Origin: Candidatus Poseidoniaceae archaeon | Lineage (GTDB): Archaea; Thermoplasmatota; Poseidoniia; Poseidoniales; Poseidoniaceae | Direction: 5' to 3' | NCBI GenBank assembly: GCA_023254445.1 | Contig: JALRLN010000029.1 | Span: forward strand, 1 to 13,321 | Length of the DNA: 13,321 bases | Part shown: piece by piece, positions 12,749-13,321 of the stretch | How the letters are laid out: the number at the start of each line of letters is the position of its first letter | Numbering within the stretch: position 1 is the stretch's first letter | Notes under the pieces: generated by a model | The model's database searches: none | Seen by the model: the letters and a program-made list of their open reading frames with translations, nothing else | Told to the model about the DNA's origin: nothing | Program-made: the position numbers and the translations under genes

Positions 12749-13321
12749 TCAGGCCCCCTGCTTGGACGCGGTGCTCACGTACGTGATTTCAAAGTCGTGC
12801 ACCTGAACGTTCGAGGCGCGTGCGGCATCACGGAAGCGGATGAGACGCTTCGCGGGGCCGGGCACGCTGCCCTTGATGAGGACGTAGTCGGAACCGACGT
12901 TGCCGTAGTGGAGGAAACCACCGGCCGGGGTGATGGGGTGCTCCTCAGGGTTGGAAATTCGCAGAACGCGCTTGTTGTACTCGGTGCGCTGATGGTATCC
13001 CGTCTGACCCCCCTGACGGATGGTCTTTCGGACGTATCCCGTACCAAAGTCACCCATGTTCCCGTGCTGGCGGCGCTTCTTGGAGTTCTTGTGCGACTGC
13101 AACTTTCCGCCAAACCGGCGGATGACGCCCTGCCAGCCGTGGCCCTTGGTCACGGCGACGATGTCGGTCAGGTCGCCCTCGCCGTAGCAATCCGCGAAGC
13201 TGATCTCTTCACCAAGGTGTTCCTTGGCGTAGGCAATCTTGTCGCTGGCGGAACCGCCCGTGAGGCCAATTTCCATGACCTCAGGCACCTTGCTCGGGGA
13301 GCCGGTGACGTTGGCCGGTTG
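12749..13321 (-). CDS. rpl3: 50S ribosomal protein L3 (uL3), C-terminal part; 5' end outside window
   Basis: A large-subunit core protein near the peptidyl-transferase centre. 190 residues are visible, and the frame is open to the window edge (reading QPANVTGSPSK before V-P-E-V-M), so the true start lies beyond it; full archaeal L3 is about 330 residues. Signatures are TKGHGWQGVIRRFGGKLQSH, RQGGQTGYHQRTEYNKRVLR, and PAGGFLHYGNVGSDYVLIKG. It is the first gene of the archaeal S10-type cluster, directly upstream of rpl4. A GTG at 13286-13288 is internal, not the start. Confidence 0.97.
   Translation of the reverse strand, partial: QPANVTGSPSKVPEVMEIGLTGGSASDKIAYAKEHLGEEISFADCYGEGDLTDIVAVTKGHGWQGVIRRFGGKLQSHKNSKKRRQHGNMGDFGTGYVRKTIRQGGQTGYHQRTEYNKRVLRISNPEEHPITPAGGFLHYGNVGSDYVLIKGSVPGPAKRLIRFRDAARASNVQVHDFEITYVSTASKQGA

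Noticed and set aside
11664..12806. Long plus-strand open frame (380 codons) opposite rpl4 and parts of rpl23 and rpl3
   Set aside because: It is antisense to three clear ribosomal protein genes, has no recognisable domain, and long antisense frames are expected in GC-rich coding DNA.

Overview
The whole window is one dense archaeal ribosomal-protein gene cluster (S10-spc type) read on the minus strand, so transcription runs from base 13321 down to base 1. In transcription order it holds L3 (5' end cut off by the window edge), L4, L23, L2, S19, L22, S3, L29, translation initiation factor aIF1/SUI1, RNase P subunit Rpp29, S17, L14, L24, S4e, L5, S14, S8, L6, L32e, L19e, L18, S5, L30, L15 and SecY (3' end cut off). 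No plus-strand gene, RNA gene, mobile element or CRISPR array was found.

The source is an archaeon. L32e, L19e and S4e are archaeal/eukaryotic families, aIF1 and Rpp29 sit between L29 and S17, and the order matches the usual euryarchaeal cluster. The DNA is GC-rich. The N-terminal part of the core SecY resembles haloarchaeal and Thermoplasma-type SecY. Together with the acidic protein tails this makes a marine Thermoplasmatota lineage (Poseidoniales/Marine Group II) a reasonable guess, but that placement is inference, not proof.

Layout: 9079-13321 carries the S10-like part (L3 to S3). 7567-9082 carries L29, aIF1, Rpp29, S17 and L14. 1533-7557 carries the spc-like part (L24 to L15). 1-1465 carries secY. 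Gaps between genes are 0-16 nt, and several genes overlap by 1 nt (TGATG) or 4 nt (ATGA, TTGA). The only larger gap is 67 nt before secY. All 24 visible stop codons are TGA. In five junctions the TGA is the first part of a near-identical 16-nt stop/Shine-Dalgarno/start block. This suggests translational coupling along one long transcript that makes ribosomal subunits, an initiation factor, a tRNA-processing subunit and the protein-export channel together.

The layout itself is ordinary. Three proteins are not: SecY has about 145 extra N-terminal residues with four likely membrane segments before the normal first helix, L32e has an N-terminal SAP domain on an acidic linker, and L24 has a His/Gly/Lys-rich insertion with a tandem repeat in its KOW loop. 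No complete new biological system is visible here.
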